From: JACPYG01 sp964356545
GTDB taxonomy: Bacteria > Patescibacteriota > Minisyncoccia > Minisyncoccales > Staskawiczbacteraceae
NCBI GenBank assembly: GCA_964356545.1
Contig: CAYHHX010000002.1
Location: forward strand, 1 to 30,280
Reading direction: 5' to 3'
DNA length: 30,280 nt
The notes under the pieces were generated by a model. That model ran no database searches, was not told the DNA's origin, and saw nothing but the letters and a program-made list of their open reading frames with translations. Positions 14,436-23,248 of the stretch are shown one piece after another; position 1 is the first letter of the stretch, and every line of letters begins with the position of its first letter. A program made the position numbers and the translations under genes.

Positions 14436-15395
14436 TTATTTTTTTAGGTTTTTACCGCCGTGAAACTGACGATGAATGTCCCGTAAACGCTTATTTGTAA
14501 CATGGGTATATATTTGAGTCGTAACAATATTTTTATGACCTAAAAATTCTTGAATAGTACGCAAGTCAACTCCTTGAGTAAGTAAGTCGGTTGCATAAGA
14601 ATGACGGAGTGTGTGTGGTGTTGTAAATATAGGAATTCCAGCCAAAACAGCATATTTTTTAACGATTCTTTCGATAGAACGAGGTGTAAGTCGGTTTTCA
14701 GCGGTGCCTTTTGACCTAATATGTATAAATAGTGGTTTTTCTTTATCGTGGCGAGTACTAAGATACTTTTTAATCCAATCAAAAGATCTTTCTGAAAAAT
14801 AAACAGTACGAGGATTACCGCCTTTACCAATAATTCCAAGCTCTAAATCTTTTTTATTTCTTATATTTGTAAACTGTTCTACATTTAAAGAAACTAACTC
14901 TGCTATCCTAAGTCCAGTTGAAAATAATGCCTCTAAAATAGCTCTATCTCTAATACTAGAATCATCTTTAGGATTTACGGCTGTTAAGAGCTTCTCTATC
15001 TGATCTAAATTGAGAAATTTTACGATTTTAGCGCTTTTATCGGCTTTAGGAAGGCTTATTTTATCTGGAGGGATAGATATTATGTCTTTAGCCACAAAAT
15101 AGCCTAAAAAGGCCCTTAAAGCGATTAGATAATAGTTTTGAGTAGATTTTTTAAGTGGATGTCCCGTTTTGGGGTTTTGGTACCTAGAAAGATATAATCT
15201 ATATTCCCAAATATGCTCTGGAGTAAGATCGTGGGGGAGTAGGCTTTGTAATTTTTTAAATTTTAACCAACCAACAAATTTATTTAAATATCTTTGATAG
15301 TTTTTTTGTGTATTATTACGCAAACCTTTTTCAACCTCACAATAATCTAAAAAATCTGTAATTTGGCTTATTATAGATTTGGTTGATTTTTCCAT
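14436..15395 (-). CDS. Tyrosine recombinase, XerC/XerD-like
   Basis: Site-specific recombinase of 319 aa. The N-terminal SAM-like DNA-binding domain (residues about 6-105) includes RNNTQKNYQRYLNKF. The catalytic domain has all expected residues: Arg163 in STGLRIAEL, Lys191 in GKGG, His261 and Arg264 in HTLRHSYATD, His287 in GHKN, and the Tyr296 nucleophile in IYTHVTN. Size and motifs fit the chromosome-dimer Xer proteins rather than a large phage integrase, so it may be the housekeeping Xer of this genome. The accessory surroundings leave an integrase role open. It has its own promoter with an inverted repeat at the predicted start. Confidence 0.9.
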   Translation of the reverse strand: MEKSTKSIISQITDFLDYCEVEKGLRNNTQKNYQRYLNKFVGWLKFKKLQSLLPHDLTPEHIWEYRLYLSRYQNPKTGHPLKKSTQNYYLIALRAFLGYFVAKDIISIPPDKISLPKADKSAKIVKFLNLDQIEKLLTAVNPKDDSSIRDRAILEALFSTGLRIAELVSLNVEQFTNIRNKKDLELGIIGKGGNPRTVYFSERSFDWIKKYLSTRHDKEKPLFIHIRSKGTAENRLTPRSIERIVKKYAVLAGIPIFTTPHTLRHSYATDLLTQGVDLRTIQEFLGHKNIVTTQIYTHVTNKRLRDIHRQFHGGKNLKK

Positions 15396-15426
15396 TTTAT
15401 AATGTAAGTTATAAAGTTATAGTCAG

Positions 15427-15460
15427 ACAATGTCGCTTTACCTACATTTTGCGACATTGT
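15427..15460 (-). promoter_or_regulatory. 10-bp inverted repeat at the predicted xer transcription start
   Basis: ACAATGTCGC (15427-15436) and GCGACATTGT (15451-15460) are perfect reverse complements with a 14-base spacer. They lie immediately downstream of the minus-strand promoter, so they form either an operator or a 5' hairpin of the recombinase mRNA. The next bases, TTATGTTAA, recall one arm of dif sites, but the other arm does not fit. Confidence 0.7.
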
Positions 15461-15467
15461 TATGTTA

Positions 15468-15496
15468 ATAGTAACTTAACCAAAAACCACTGTCAA
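15468..15496 (-). promoter_or_regulatory. sigma70-type promoter of the recombinase gene
   Basis: Read on the minus strand: TTGACA (15496-15491), a 17-base spacer, then TACTAT (15473-15468). Transcription would start near 15461, about 65 bases before the recombinase ATG. Confidence 0.75.
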
Positions 15497-15504
15497 CGCC
15501 TTGC

Positions 15505-15834
15505 CTATTGCACAAATGTGCCAGAAAATTTTGAAAAAATACTTGCAGAATAATTTTTTATTTTTCCCCAAACATTTTGCATAATATTATTTTTTTGTTT
15601 GTTAATTTCTTGTTGTATAATTGTGCTTTTTGACTCCACTTCCCCACTCACTCTGGAATAGATGTTGTTTTCAAGCCAATCTACTGTTTTTAACCAGTAT
15701 GCCTCTGTTTGAGGTTTTATTTGAGAATATAAAGTTTTACCATATTCTCTAAAATACAGCTGTTGACTTAAAAACACCACTGTTAAAATTATAACTATAA
15801 CAACTATATTTTTTATAAATCCCCTTTCGTACAT
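15505..15834 (-). CDS. small membrane-anchored protein, 109 aa
   Basis: The start is taken as ATG 15834, ten bases after the gltX stop; an upstream TTG at 15852 would overlap gltX and is less likely. One hydrophobic segment (residues about 6-22, FIKNIVVIVIILTVVFL) precedes a charged, probably helical extracytoplasmic part with KPQTEAYWLKTVDWLENN and a Lys/Gln-rich stretch. No family is recognised. It is the last gene of the long minus-strand cluster. Confidence 0.7.
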   Translation of the reverse strand: MYERGFIKNIVVIVIILTVVFLSQQLYFREYGKTLYSQIKPQTEAYWLKTVDWLENNIYSRVSGEVESKSTIIQQEINKQKNNIMQNVWGKIKNYSASIFSKFSGTFVQ

Positions 15835-15844
15835 AGCTTTATTA

Positions 15845-17401
15845 TTACGCAAGTAATTTTATTGCTTCTTTGATTCTCTGCAATGTTTTTTCTTTGCCTA
15901 AAATATCGGCAATTTCAAATGGGCTAGCCGATGCTTGTTTGCCAGATAAAGCAATTCTTAATGGCCATAATAAAAATCCTCTATTTTTTTCTGGATAACC
16001 TTTCTCTAAATTAAATCTTATAGCCTCTTTGATTAACTCTTCTTCTAAATTTTCTGTATTCCAATTTTTAATTTCAGATAATATTTTTTCAGACGCCAAA
16101 AGCGAACCCTCAATATCTTTATCAGTCATCTGTTGCCACTTTAATATTTCTTTTTGATAATCTAATTTTTCTTTGAAAAAAAAGTCAGTCAGTTCTACAA
16201 TCTCCGATAATTTTTTCAATCTAAATTGATAGGCTTTAATAATTTTTTGTAAAGTTACCAATAGTATTTCTTCCTCTGTTTCTGAAACTTTATAACCACC
16301 ACTATATTCTTTAATTAATTTTGCTGAAACTAAATATGGTAAACAAAGTTCTGTCAGCTTTTCTATTGATTTTTCACGGATATAAAAACCGTTTATAAAA
16401 TTTAGTTTCTGAATATTAAAAATAGCTCCTGGCTTTTGTACTCTTTCTAAAGAAAATTCTTTTATTAAGGACGATAAAGTAAATATTTCTTTTTCTGTAC
16501 CCGAATTCCAACCCAAAAGTACCATAAAATTTACCATGGCTTCAGGTAAATATCCTTGCTCTCTGTAATCTCTAATAGAAACAATACCGTTTCTTTTTGA
16601 GAGCTTTGTCCTATCTGGCGCTAAAATTAATGGTAAGTGAGCATATATTGGTTGATCAAGATTTAACGCCTCCTGTATTAAAATCTGCTTTGGAGTATTC
16701 GAAATATGATCTTCCCCTCTAATAACATGGCTTATTTCCATTTCATAGTCATCAATTACAACAACAAAATTATACAGAGGAGTTTTTAAATCTTTAGCAA
16801 TAATAATGTCTCCTATCAAACCAGAGTTGAATTCTACTTCTCCTCTGATTAAATCTATAAATTTAATTTTTTTATTTTGAATTTTAAATCTTATTACAGA
16901 TCCATTATTTTTATCTAAAAGTTTTATTATTTCTTCTTTTGAAAGATTTAAGCATTTTCCATTATAATGAGGAGCTACTCCCCTAGCCATCTGTTCTTGA
17001 CGCATTGCCTCTAATTCGTCCTTTGAACAAAAACAATAATAAGCTTTATTTTCGTCTAAAAGTTTTTTAATATATTTTTCGTAAATATCCAATTTCTGTG
17101 ATTGTTTATAAGGACCATACTTACCGTCGATATCTGGGCCCTCTTGCCAATTTATACCAAGCCATTTTAATTCTTCTATTATATCTTGAGTCCATTTTAG
17201 TTCCGACCTTTCTAAGTCTGTATCTTCAATGCGCAACACAAAAATACCTTTATTTTTTTTTGCAAATAAATAATTAAAAAGTGCTGTTCTAGCTGTACCA
17301 ATATGCAATGCTCCTGTTGGCGATGGAGCTATTCTGACACGAATTTTTTTTGCCTCGCCCGTAGGCTTATGGCCGAGGGTTTTATCACTTTTTATTTTCA
17401 T
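15845..17401 (-). CDS. gltX: Glutamyl-tRNA synthetase (class I)
   Basis: Charges tRNA-Glu. In organisms lacking GlnRS it also mischarges tRNA-Gln for GatCAB, which cannot be judged here. The Rossmann core has RIAPSPTGALHIGTARTALFNYL (HIGH-type motif) and LSKRNG in the position of KMSKS; DTDLERS and HLPLILAPD are also typical. The helical anticodon-binding domain ends with a short WPLRIALSG motif. At 518 aa it is somewhat long, partly because of about 20 extra N-terminal residues (17340-17401) encoded by a small G+C-rich palindrome. No alternative start codon occurs before the core, so the extension seems to be translated. The gene lies four bases after murG. Confidence 0.96.
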   Translation of the reverse strand: MKIKSDKTLGHKPTGEAKKIRVRIAPSPTGALHIGTARTALFNYLFAKKNKGIFVLRIEDTDLERSELKWTQDIIEELKWLGINWQEGPDIDGKYGPYKQSQKLDIYEKYIKKLLDENKAYYCFCSKDELEAMRQEQMARGVAPHYNGKCLNLSKEEIIKLLDKNNGSVIRFKIQNKKIKFIDLIRGEVEFNSGLIGDIIIAKDLKTPLYNFVVVIDDYEMEISHVIRGEDHISNTPKQILIQEALNLDQPIYAHLPLILAPDRTKLSKRNGIVSIRDYREQGYLPEAMVNFMVLLGWNSGTEKEIFTLSSLIKEFSLERVQKPGAIFNIQKLNFINGFYIREKSIEKLTELCLPYLVSAKLIKEYSGGYKVSETEEEILLVTLQKIIKAYQFRLKKLSEIVELTDFFFKEKLDYQKEILKWQQMTDKDIEGSLLASEKILSEIKNWNTENLEEELIKEAIRFNLEKGYPEKNRGFLLWPLRIALSGKQASASPFEIADILGKEKTLQRIKEAIKLLA

Positions 17402-17405
17402 TTTT

Positions 17406-18566
17406 TTATTCTAATGTAAAATATTCTAAAATTTCTCTGGCAATTGTTTTTGCTGCCAATGGCTTTGAAAACCTTAGAGCTTGTTCTTTCATTTTTTCTA
17501 ATTTATCAGGATGCAAAAATATATTGTGAATTATATTTAAAAAGAAATTACGAGTTAAATTGTCCTGTTCTAAAACCAATGCTGCTCCTGTTTGTGAATA
17601 GGCGTAGGCGTTTTTTGATTGATGATCAGCCGCAGCAGATGGTAATGGAACTAGGATACTGGGTTTTCCCAAAGCTGCAATTTCAAAAATAGAACCTGAT
17701 CCCGAACGAGATATTATTAAATTTGAAACCTTATAAGCATGCTTTAACTTTTCCTCGTCTAAAAAGCCTACTGGATGATAATACTTTATTAAATCTTTAT
17801 TGATTACAATTTGAGACTCTGCCATTACTTCTTCTAAATTATTTCTGCCGCAAATATGGATCAATTCAAACTCTTTTAAAAAATCATTCAAAACATTTAA
17901 AACAAAATTATTAACGGCTTCAGCGCCCTGAGATCCTCCTGAAAATAAAATTATGGGTTTTTGAAAAGTTAAGTCAAATAGATCCCCTGCTGTTTTATTG
18001 TCGCCATTTAATAATTCTTTTCTTATTGGGTTTCCAACTAAAATTGTTTTTGCTGGATCAAAGTATTCTGTTTTTGGAAAAGACACAAATATCTTTTTTG
18101 CCCATTTTGAGGTAACTCTATTAGACAAACCGGGCACAATATCTGATTCGTGCAGAAACACTGGTATTCTCAAAAATCTTGCACTCTCGGTTACAGAGAT
18201 AGACCCTGATCCGCCTTTGCTAAAAATAAGTTGAGGACGAATTATTAAGAGTAAAAATATACTTTGTAAAAATCCAAAAGGTATTTTAAATAAAATATCT
18301 ATAATATTTTGACATATGGTTAAAAAATTTATCTGCGAAACAGAAAAATCTTGCGACCTGGAAAAATATCTTCTAATCTTGCCTGATATTATTGTTTTTA
18401 TTTTAAAATCCTCTTGGCCTAGCATTATAAGTCCAAACTCGTCTTTTATGCCCAAATAATAAAATTCCAAATCTTTTTTGGGATACATTCTTCTTATTTC
18501 CCTTGCTATGGCGACTATTGGAAAAATATGACCACCAGTGCCACCGCCTGTAAATAATATTTTCAT
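17406..18566 (-). CDS. murG: MurG, lipid II-forming N-acetylglucosaminyltransferase
   Basis: Transfers GlcNAc from UDP-GlcNAc to lipid I on the inner membrane face, making lipid II. The N-terminal glycine loop is FTGGGTGGHIFPIVAIA, and FLHESDIVPGLSNR matches the acceptor-side loop. The C-terminal domain has LFSGGSQGAEAVN and the donor-binding SRSGSGSIFEIAALGKPSILVPLPSAAADHQ. At 386 aa it is slightly longer than the E. coli enzyme. It follows ftsW by 30 bases and precedes gltX by four. Confidence 0.97.
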   Translation of the reverse strand: MKILFTGGGTGGHIFPIVAIAREIRRMYPKKDLEFYYLGIKDEFGLIMLGQEDFKIKTIISGKIRRYFSRSQDFSVSQINFLTICQNIIDILFKIPFGFLQSIFLLLIIRPQLIFSKGGSGSISVTESARFLRIPVFLHESDIVPGLSNRVTSKWAKKIFVSFPKTEYFDPAKTILVGNPIRKELLNGDNKTAGDLFDLTFQKPIILFSGGSQGAEAVNNFVLNVLNDFLKEFELIHICGRNNLEEVMAESQIVINKDLIKYYHPVGFLDEEKLKHAYKVSNLIISRSGSGSIFEIAALGKPSILVPLPSAAADHQSKNAYAYSQTGAALVLEQDNLTRNFFLNIIHNIFLHPDKLEKMKEQALRFSKPLAAKTIAREILEYFTLE

Positions 18567-18596
18567 ATAATTCTAAAAAAACTAATATTTAATAAA

Positions 18597-19721
18597 CTAA
18601 CCATTTTTAGATATATTAAGCAATATTCCCACTCCCACTAATTCTATAACTAAATGCGATCCACCATAACTAAAAAATGGCAAAGGAATACCAGTCATAG
18701 GAGCTATGCCCAAATTTGCAGCAATATTTAAAAATGCTTGAATTGTTATCCAAAAAGTAATACCCATAGCGGTTAACTTTGCAAATTGATCATTTGATGA
18801 TTTTGCAATTTTAATTCCAAGCCATAAAAAACATAAAAATAAAAAAACTAAAAATAAACAACCGACAATTCCCGTTTCTTCGCCCAATATAGCAAAAATA
18901 GAATCTCCCATGGCTTGTGGTAAAAAACCAAACTTTTGAACAGACATTCCCCAGCCTTTTCCAAAAAATCCACCCGATCCAATGGCGATCAAAGACTGCC
19001 TTATCTGAAGTCCCTTGCCTAATGGATCTGATTCTGGATTTAAAAAAATTAACCAGCGATCTAATCTATAGGGCGCAAATTTAATCAATAAAAACAAACC
19101 GCCTATTCCTACTAAAATTACAGATAATATATGCCAAAGAGGCGTACCTGCAAAAAAATATATAACAACTAAAGTCGTTCCAATTATTATTAAGACGCTT
19201 ATATGTGGTTGAAAAAATAAAATTACTGTAATTAATGTTAAAAGAGCTATAAATGGGAGAAATACGGACTTTACGTTATGATAACCTTTTTGGGCTACAA
19301 ATATCCAGTCCTTTTTATTTTTTTCTAATAATTTATTAGAAATCAATGCACTTAGATATAAAATAGCAGTAATTTTTAAAAATTCTGATGGTTGAAAAGT
19401 GGCTATACCTATATTTATCCAACGCTTCGCTCCTCCAAGTTTTACACCAATTATAGGTAAAAATACAAGCATCAAGAGAACAAGATTAGCAAATAATAAT
19501 ATCGGCGCTAATTTTTTAAAATAGCTTAATGGAAATTTATAGGCAATTATAGCTAAAACTATTCCTACTATCAGTAAATACAGCTGATGGGTCAGATAAT
19601 AATTAGTATTGCCAAAACTTCTCATGGAAGTAGGAGCCGAAAGAGTTGATAAAAACAAAATACCGAAAACAACCAAAATAATCATTAAAAAAAACAAATA
19701 ATAATTTGGATGTCTTTTCAT
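18597..19721 (-). CDS. ftsW: FtsW-type lipid II polymerase (SEDS family)
   Basis: Polytopic SEDS glycosyltransferase that polymerises septal peptidoglycan with a partner class B penicillin-binding protein. About ten hydrophobic segments are visible. Signature blocks are GGAKRWINIGIATFQPSEFLK, the GKGWGMSVQKFGFLPQAMGDSIFAILGEE loop, and the C-terminal TGIPLPFFSYGGSHLV. At 374 aa it is normal. Position between murD and murG favours FtsW over RodA. The stop of the murL-murD gene lies eight bases upstream. Confidence 0.93.
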   Translation of the reverse strand: MKRHPNYYLFFLMIILVVFGILFLSTLSAPTSMRSFGNTNYYLTHQLYLLIVGIVLAIIAYKFPLSYFKKLAPILLFANLVLLMLVFLPIIGVKLGGAKRWINIGIATFQPSEFLKITAILYLSALISNKLLEKNKKDWIFVAQKGYHNVKSVFLPFIALLTLITVILFFQPHISVLIIIGTTLVVIYFFAGTPLWHILSVILVGIGGLFLLIKFAPYRLDRWLIFLNPESDPLGKGLQIRQSLIAIGSGGFFGKGWGMSVQKFGFLPQAMGDSIFAILGEETGIVGCLFLVFLFLCFLWLGIKIAKSSNDQFAKLTAMGITFWITIQAFLNIAANLGIAPMTGIPLPFFSYGGSHLVIELVGVGILLNISKNG

Positions 19722-19729
19722 TATTAAAC

Positions 19730-22252
19730 TTATTGATTAGATTTATTCATTCTTTTTACTATTGATTGGAATTGATCTCCTTTTTCTTCAAAATTTTTCC
19801 ACAAAGAATAGCTTGGTGATGCGCAAGAAAGCAAACAAATTTTTCCTGGTTTAGTATATTGATAGGCAAATTTAATAGCTTTTTCCATGTTAGAGGTTTC
19901 TAAAACATTTAAGTTTTTTCTTGATTTTATAATTCTTTTGCCACTTTTTGGGAAAAGCACAATATTTTTTATTTTATATTTCTTAATTACTTTTTCCAGT
20001 TCAGAAAAAATATACCCTCTATCTTCACCGCCAAGAAAAATTGTATTAACGTCTTTTAAGGCTTTAATTGCTCCAATTGTGGATTCTGGGGTTGTAGAAA
20101 TAGCGTCATCATAAAATTTAATACCAGAGAATTCTCCTACAAATTCTAATCTATGAGGAAGTCCTTTAAAATTTTCAACTGCTTGTTTAGTTATTATATC
20201 AGGTATATTAAAAATCCTAGCAACTGTAATTGCCGCTCTAATATTTTCTTTATTATGCTCCCCTATTAAAGGAATTTTATAATCTTTTAATGTAAGACTG
20301 TCGATAAACGGAATTGTTTTTGAAGGTGCTTTTTTGGCCCACAAAACAAGTTTTTTATATTTTTGATTATATACAAATACATCTTTTTGGTTTTGAAAAT
20401 TAATTATATTTTTTTTAGCCAAATGGTAATTTTCTATACCATTGTGATAATCCATATGGTCTCCGAACAAATTAGTCACCACTGCGATATTAGGTGAAAA
20501 ATTAATATCATCTAATTGATAACTAGAGAGTTCTAATATAAATATTTCATCTTTTTTAACTGGAGTCAAAAGAGCTTCGAGCATTGGATTTCCAATATTG
20601 CCCAAAATCTTTACGCTTTTACCAGAATTTTTTAAAATTGAATATAAAAGACTTGTAGTTGTGCTTTTGCCCTTAGTGCCAGTAATACCGATTGTTTTAT
20701 TGCCCAGTTGTTTAATTTTTGAAAAAAATATATTTGTAGCTGTAGTATAATCAATTTTCATAAGATCTTTTGGTATTCCTGGACTTTTTACCGCCATATC
20801 GTAATATTTTTGTTCTGCTAAATAGTTTTTATTTATTTTTATGTCGGCTATACCAATTTTTAAATTAGGATAATTTTTTTTAATGTACTTTTCTGTTATT
20901 TTACCTTCTTTGCCGTAGCCTAAAATTAAAACATTATTTATTACCAAAAACCGAAACTGGACAGGAATATTTGAAGCGGAATTATTTTTAAAAACTTCTT
21001 TTATTAAAGATTCTGGTTCTTTTATTTTAGATAAAAAATTTTTAACAATTAAATCATTTTTAAATTTTTTAGAAGCTAAATAGAAAGATGCCTTTGCTTC
21101 TTTGAAGGTTCCTACACAATCAAATGGTTTTATTTTACCAAAACCCAAAATATCTCTGAACAATGGAATTAATTTTTCTTCTTTATAGAGATTTTTTTTA
21201 AAAATACTAATTAATTCTTTTTTAGATAAAAAGGCCGACAATAGGATAAATATAAAAATACACTTAGGACACTCATTGCACCATAAATTTGTTTTTTCTT
21301 TTTTATTAATTAAAAAATTTTTATTGCAGCTAGAAAAATGAAAAAAATATTTCTTATACTTTGAAAAAAGTTCTACTATATGAATTTCATAAAAAGGACG
21401 CAATAAAGAAAAATAATGAACATTTGGAGTTATAAAATCTTTAACATAAGCACTGAACAAATTTTCAAATTCCGATGATTTACTCCACTGATGATTAATA
21501 GTCTCTCCTTTATATTTTGTGTTGCCGAAATTACTACTATACTCATTAGCCACAATACAGTAGGAGTATTTATATAAAACCGCGTTCAAAACACCCAAAA
21601 AAGCATACATAGCAGAAACAGGAACATGACCATTATATTTATGTTGGTAAAATAATTTTTCGTCTAAAATTCTTCTTACTTTTATAGATTTTGTTTCCGT
21701 TATGTTTATTATTTTGTTAACAAGATTCGATTCTTCTTGAGTCTCAATAAAAAAAGTCGTAATATCAAAACCCTGTTCTTTTAGAAGCTCTATTGCAACT
21801 ATCGAGTCCTTTCCCCCACTAACAGCAACAAGGCATTTCTCATTATCATCCAACTGATAAAAAACTTTTTTTACATTCTTTTTAAAAGGAAATTTGGGAG
21901 AAATAGTTGGATCAAGATTATTTTTATAAAAAAATTCACCTAAGCCTTTTTTGTAAACTGTACTCCAAAAATCAGCCTCACTTTTTGATAATAAATAATT
22001 TATCTTTACTTTTGTCGCACAATAACATTTCCAATAACTAATACCTATTACTAAATGCAATCCTTCAAAGATCTTGTTTAAAAGACCAGAGGAGATTTCA
22101 TTAAGATTAAAAATTTTTGATAAAATTATAGTTTCTGTAAAAAAAAGAGTCTTCCCATCTTTAAATTCTGTTTTGTAATTAAAAAAAACCTTTTTTTGAG
22201 CAGGCTCAAATTTATAAGAAGTAAATTCAAAAATAGTTGGCTCTGACTCCAT
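19730..22252 (-). CDS. murL-murD: Fused MurL epimerase - MurD glutamate ligase
   Basis: 840 aa in one open frame. Residues 1 to about 425 match MurL, the ATP-dependent epimerase that converts UDP-MurNAc-L-Ala-L-Glu to the D-Glu form. The PP-loop is SGGKDS (145-150), followed by NGHVPVSA, NHQWSKS (253-259), HYFSLLRP (279-286), HFSSCNKNF (305-313), WCNECPKC (324-331) and KPFDCVG. Residues about 437-840 are a Mur ligase of MurD type: a short Rossmann domain (VLILGYGKEG), the P-loop GITGTKGKST (522-531), ELSSYQLDD, LFGDHMDYH, GLPHRLEFV, and a C-terminal LLSCASPSYSLWKNFEEKGDQF. In known MurD2/MurL systems the ligase adds L-Glu and MurL epimerises it; here both activities seem to sit on one chain. 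A 13-mer copy encodes residues 76-80. Confidence 0.9.
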   Translation of the reverse strand: MESEPTIFEFTSYKFEPAQKKVFFNYKTEFKDGKTLFFTETIILSKIFNLNEISSGLLNKIFEGLHLVIGISYWKCYCATKVKINYLLSKSEADFWSTVYKKGLGEFFYKNNLDPTISPKFPFKKNVKKVFYQLDDNEKCLVAVSGGKDSIVAIELLKEQGFDITTFFIETQEESNLVNKIINITETKSIKVRRILDEKLFYQHKYNGHVPVSAMYAFLGVLNAVLYKYSYCIVANEYSSNFGNTKYKGETINHQWSKSSEFENLFSAYVKDFITPNVHYFSLLRPFYEIHIVELFSKYKKYFFHFSSCNKNFLINKKEKTNLWCNECPKCIFIFILLSAFLSKKELISIFKKNLYKEEKLIPLFRDILGFGKIKPFDCVGTFKEAKASFYLASKKFKNDLIVKNFLSKIKEPESLIKEVFKNNSASNIPVQFRFLVINNVLILGYGKEGKITEKYIKKNYPNLKIGIADIKINKNYLAEQKYYDMAVKSPGIPKDLMKIDYTTATNIFFSKIKQLGNKTIGITGTKGKSTTTSLLYSILKNSGKSVKILGNIGNPMLEALLTPVKKDEIFILELSSYQLDDINFSPNIAVVTNLFGDHMDYHNGIENYHLAKKNIINFQNQKDVFVYNQKYKKLVLWAKKAPSKTIPFIDSLTLKDYKIPLIGEHNKENIRAAITVARIFNIPDIITKQAVENFKGLPHRLEFVGEFSGIKFYDDAISTTPESTIGAIKALKDVNTIFLGGEDRGYIFSELEKVIKKYKIKNIVLFPKSGKRIIKSRKNLNVLETSNMEKAIKFAYQYTKPGKICLLSCASPSYSLWKNFEEKGDQFQSIVKRMNKSNQ
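22013..22025 (-). repeat. 13-mer TTATTGTGCGACA, copy 4 (inside murL-murD)
   Basis: Exact copy in the coding strand, read as T-TAT-TGT-GCG-ACA: the word starts at codon position 3. It encodes the Cys-Tyr-Cys-Ala-Thr stretch of the MurL half. Confidence 0.9.
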
Positions 22253-22267
22253 ATTGGTTTTTAAATA

Positions 22268-23236
22268 CTAAATATTAGAAGAAACTCTTTTAAATATAAT
22301 AAAAAACAAAAAAATTAATACAATAGCTATTAAAATCCATACATACCAATGTTTTAAAAATTTTATAAACGGAGATGACTCTGCCTGAGTAGTAGTATTA
22401 GCCGTAATCATTGGTTGAAAATTAATCACCAGAGAATCTGCAACAGAAAAAGTGCCCGAGCTGGCTATTCCTGTTATTTGCTTTGCAGAAATTTGAGTAA
22501 TTAATGACTGAGTTTTCCCTTCAAAAGTAATTATTTTTGACATATTTGACAAAAAATTTCCTATATTAATACCAGAGGCTATATTACCATTAAATGACAT
22601 TCCATCAATTTTTACTTCGCTGGTGTTGATAATTTCTGCAGGAATATCTGCTCTCACCGTAACATCATTAACTAAAACCGCTGATGTATTTTTTACAACT
22701 ATCAAACAATTAATTGTTTGATCAGAGGCGATAGTAACGTTTTTTGACAAGTTTACAGTGTTATCTTTAACTCCACAAAAAGTAGAAACATCCAACCCGA
22801 CGACAGAAGGCATTACTTGCTCCTTACAACTACCTTCATTTACGCACTGGCCGCCTAAACAACTATCTTTTGTACATTCATTATTATCAGAACAAGTTTT
22901 GTATAAATCATTAAAAACTCCACTGGAGTCAGACCAGTATAAATTATTACTATTACAAATAATTTTGTAATGCTTTGTATAAACAGAAGATGGTGGTGAA
23001 TAATTTATACATTGTCCGTTTTGACATCCATTAAAACAATCTTTAACCCAATTTTGTTGTTTACCGCACGAATCATACCAAAAAATAGAATTACCAACAC
23101 ATCTTTTTTCTTCTGTATTAGGATTACAAATAATAGGATATTGAGCTTTTGTGACCTGTGGTTTCGCCATTAAAAAAACGCCAAAAAACAGGAGAGGTAA
23201 AATTATAATAATGGTTAACTTATGAATTGTTGTCAT
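22268..23236 (-). CDS. Cys-rich surface protein with N- and C-terminal membrane anchors
   Basis: 322 aa. A signal peptide (residues about 7-32, ending near VTKAQ) is followed by a Cys-rich region of about 120 residues with CVGNSIFWYDSCGKQQNW, CFNGCQNGQCIN and CSDNNECTKDSCLGGQCVN; the last of these resembles short EGF/metallothionein-like repeats of surface proteins. A beta-rich domain like the conserved-repeat (DUF11-type) domains follows (NLSKNVTIASDQTINCLIVVKN, VNDVTVRADIP), and the chain ends in a membrane helix (about 294-314) and a basic tail. It would be displayed outside the membrane with many disulfides. It lies 12 bases after mraY and 15 bases before murL-murD, inside the murein cluster. 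Confidence 0.8.
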   Translation of the reverse strand: MTTIHKLTIIIILPLLFFGVFLMAKPQVTKAQYPIICNPNTEEKRCVGNSIFWYDSCGKQQNWVKDCFNGCQNGQCINYSPPSSVYTKHYKIICNSNNLYWSDSSGVFNDLYKTCSDNNECTKDSCLGGQCVNEGSCKEQVMPSVVGLDVSTFCGVKDNTVNLSKNVTIASDQTINCLIVVKNTSAVLVNDVTVRADIPAEIINTSEVKIDGMSFNGNIASGINIGNFLSNMSKIITFEGKTQSLITQISAKQITGIASSGTFSVADSLVINFQPMITANTTTQAESSPFIKFLKHWYVWILIAIVLIFLFFIIFKRVSSNI

Positions 23237-23248
23237 GTTATTAAATAA

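Noticed and set aside
15427..15475. A dif site next to the recombinase gene
   Set aside because: TTATGTTAA fits one arm, but the opposite arm with the required six-base centre does not match; kept only as a comment.
13858..15660. GGGAAGTGGAGT shared by 13861-13872 and, inverted, by the gene at 15505
   Set aside because: Only 12 bases, with no extended similarity; one copy is ordinary coding sequence, so chance is likely.
15835..15852. TTG start for the small membrane protein, overlapping gltX
   Set aside because: ATG 15834 gives a cleaner start just after the gltX stop, directly before the hydrophobic segment.
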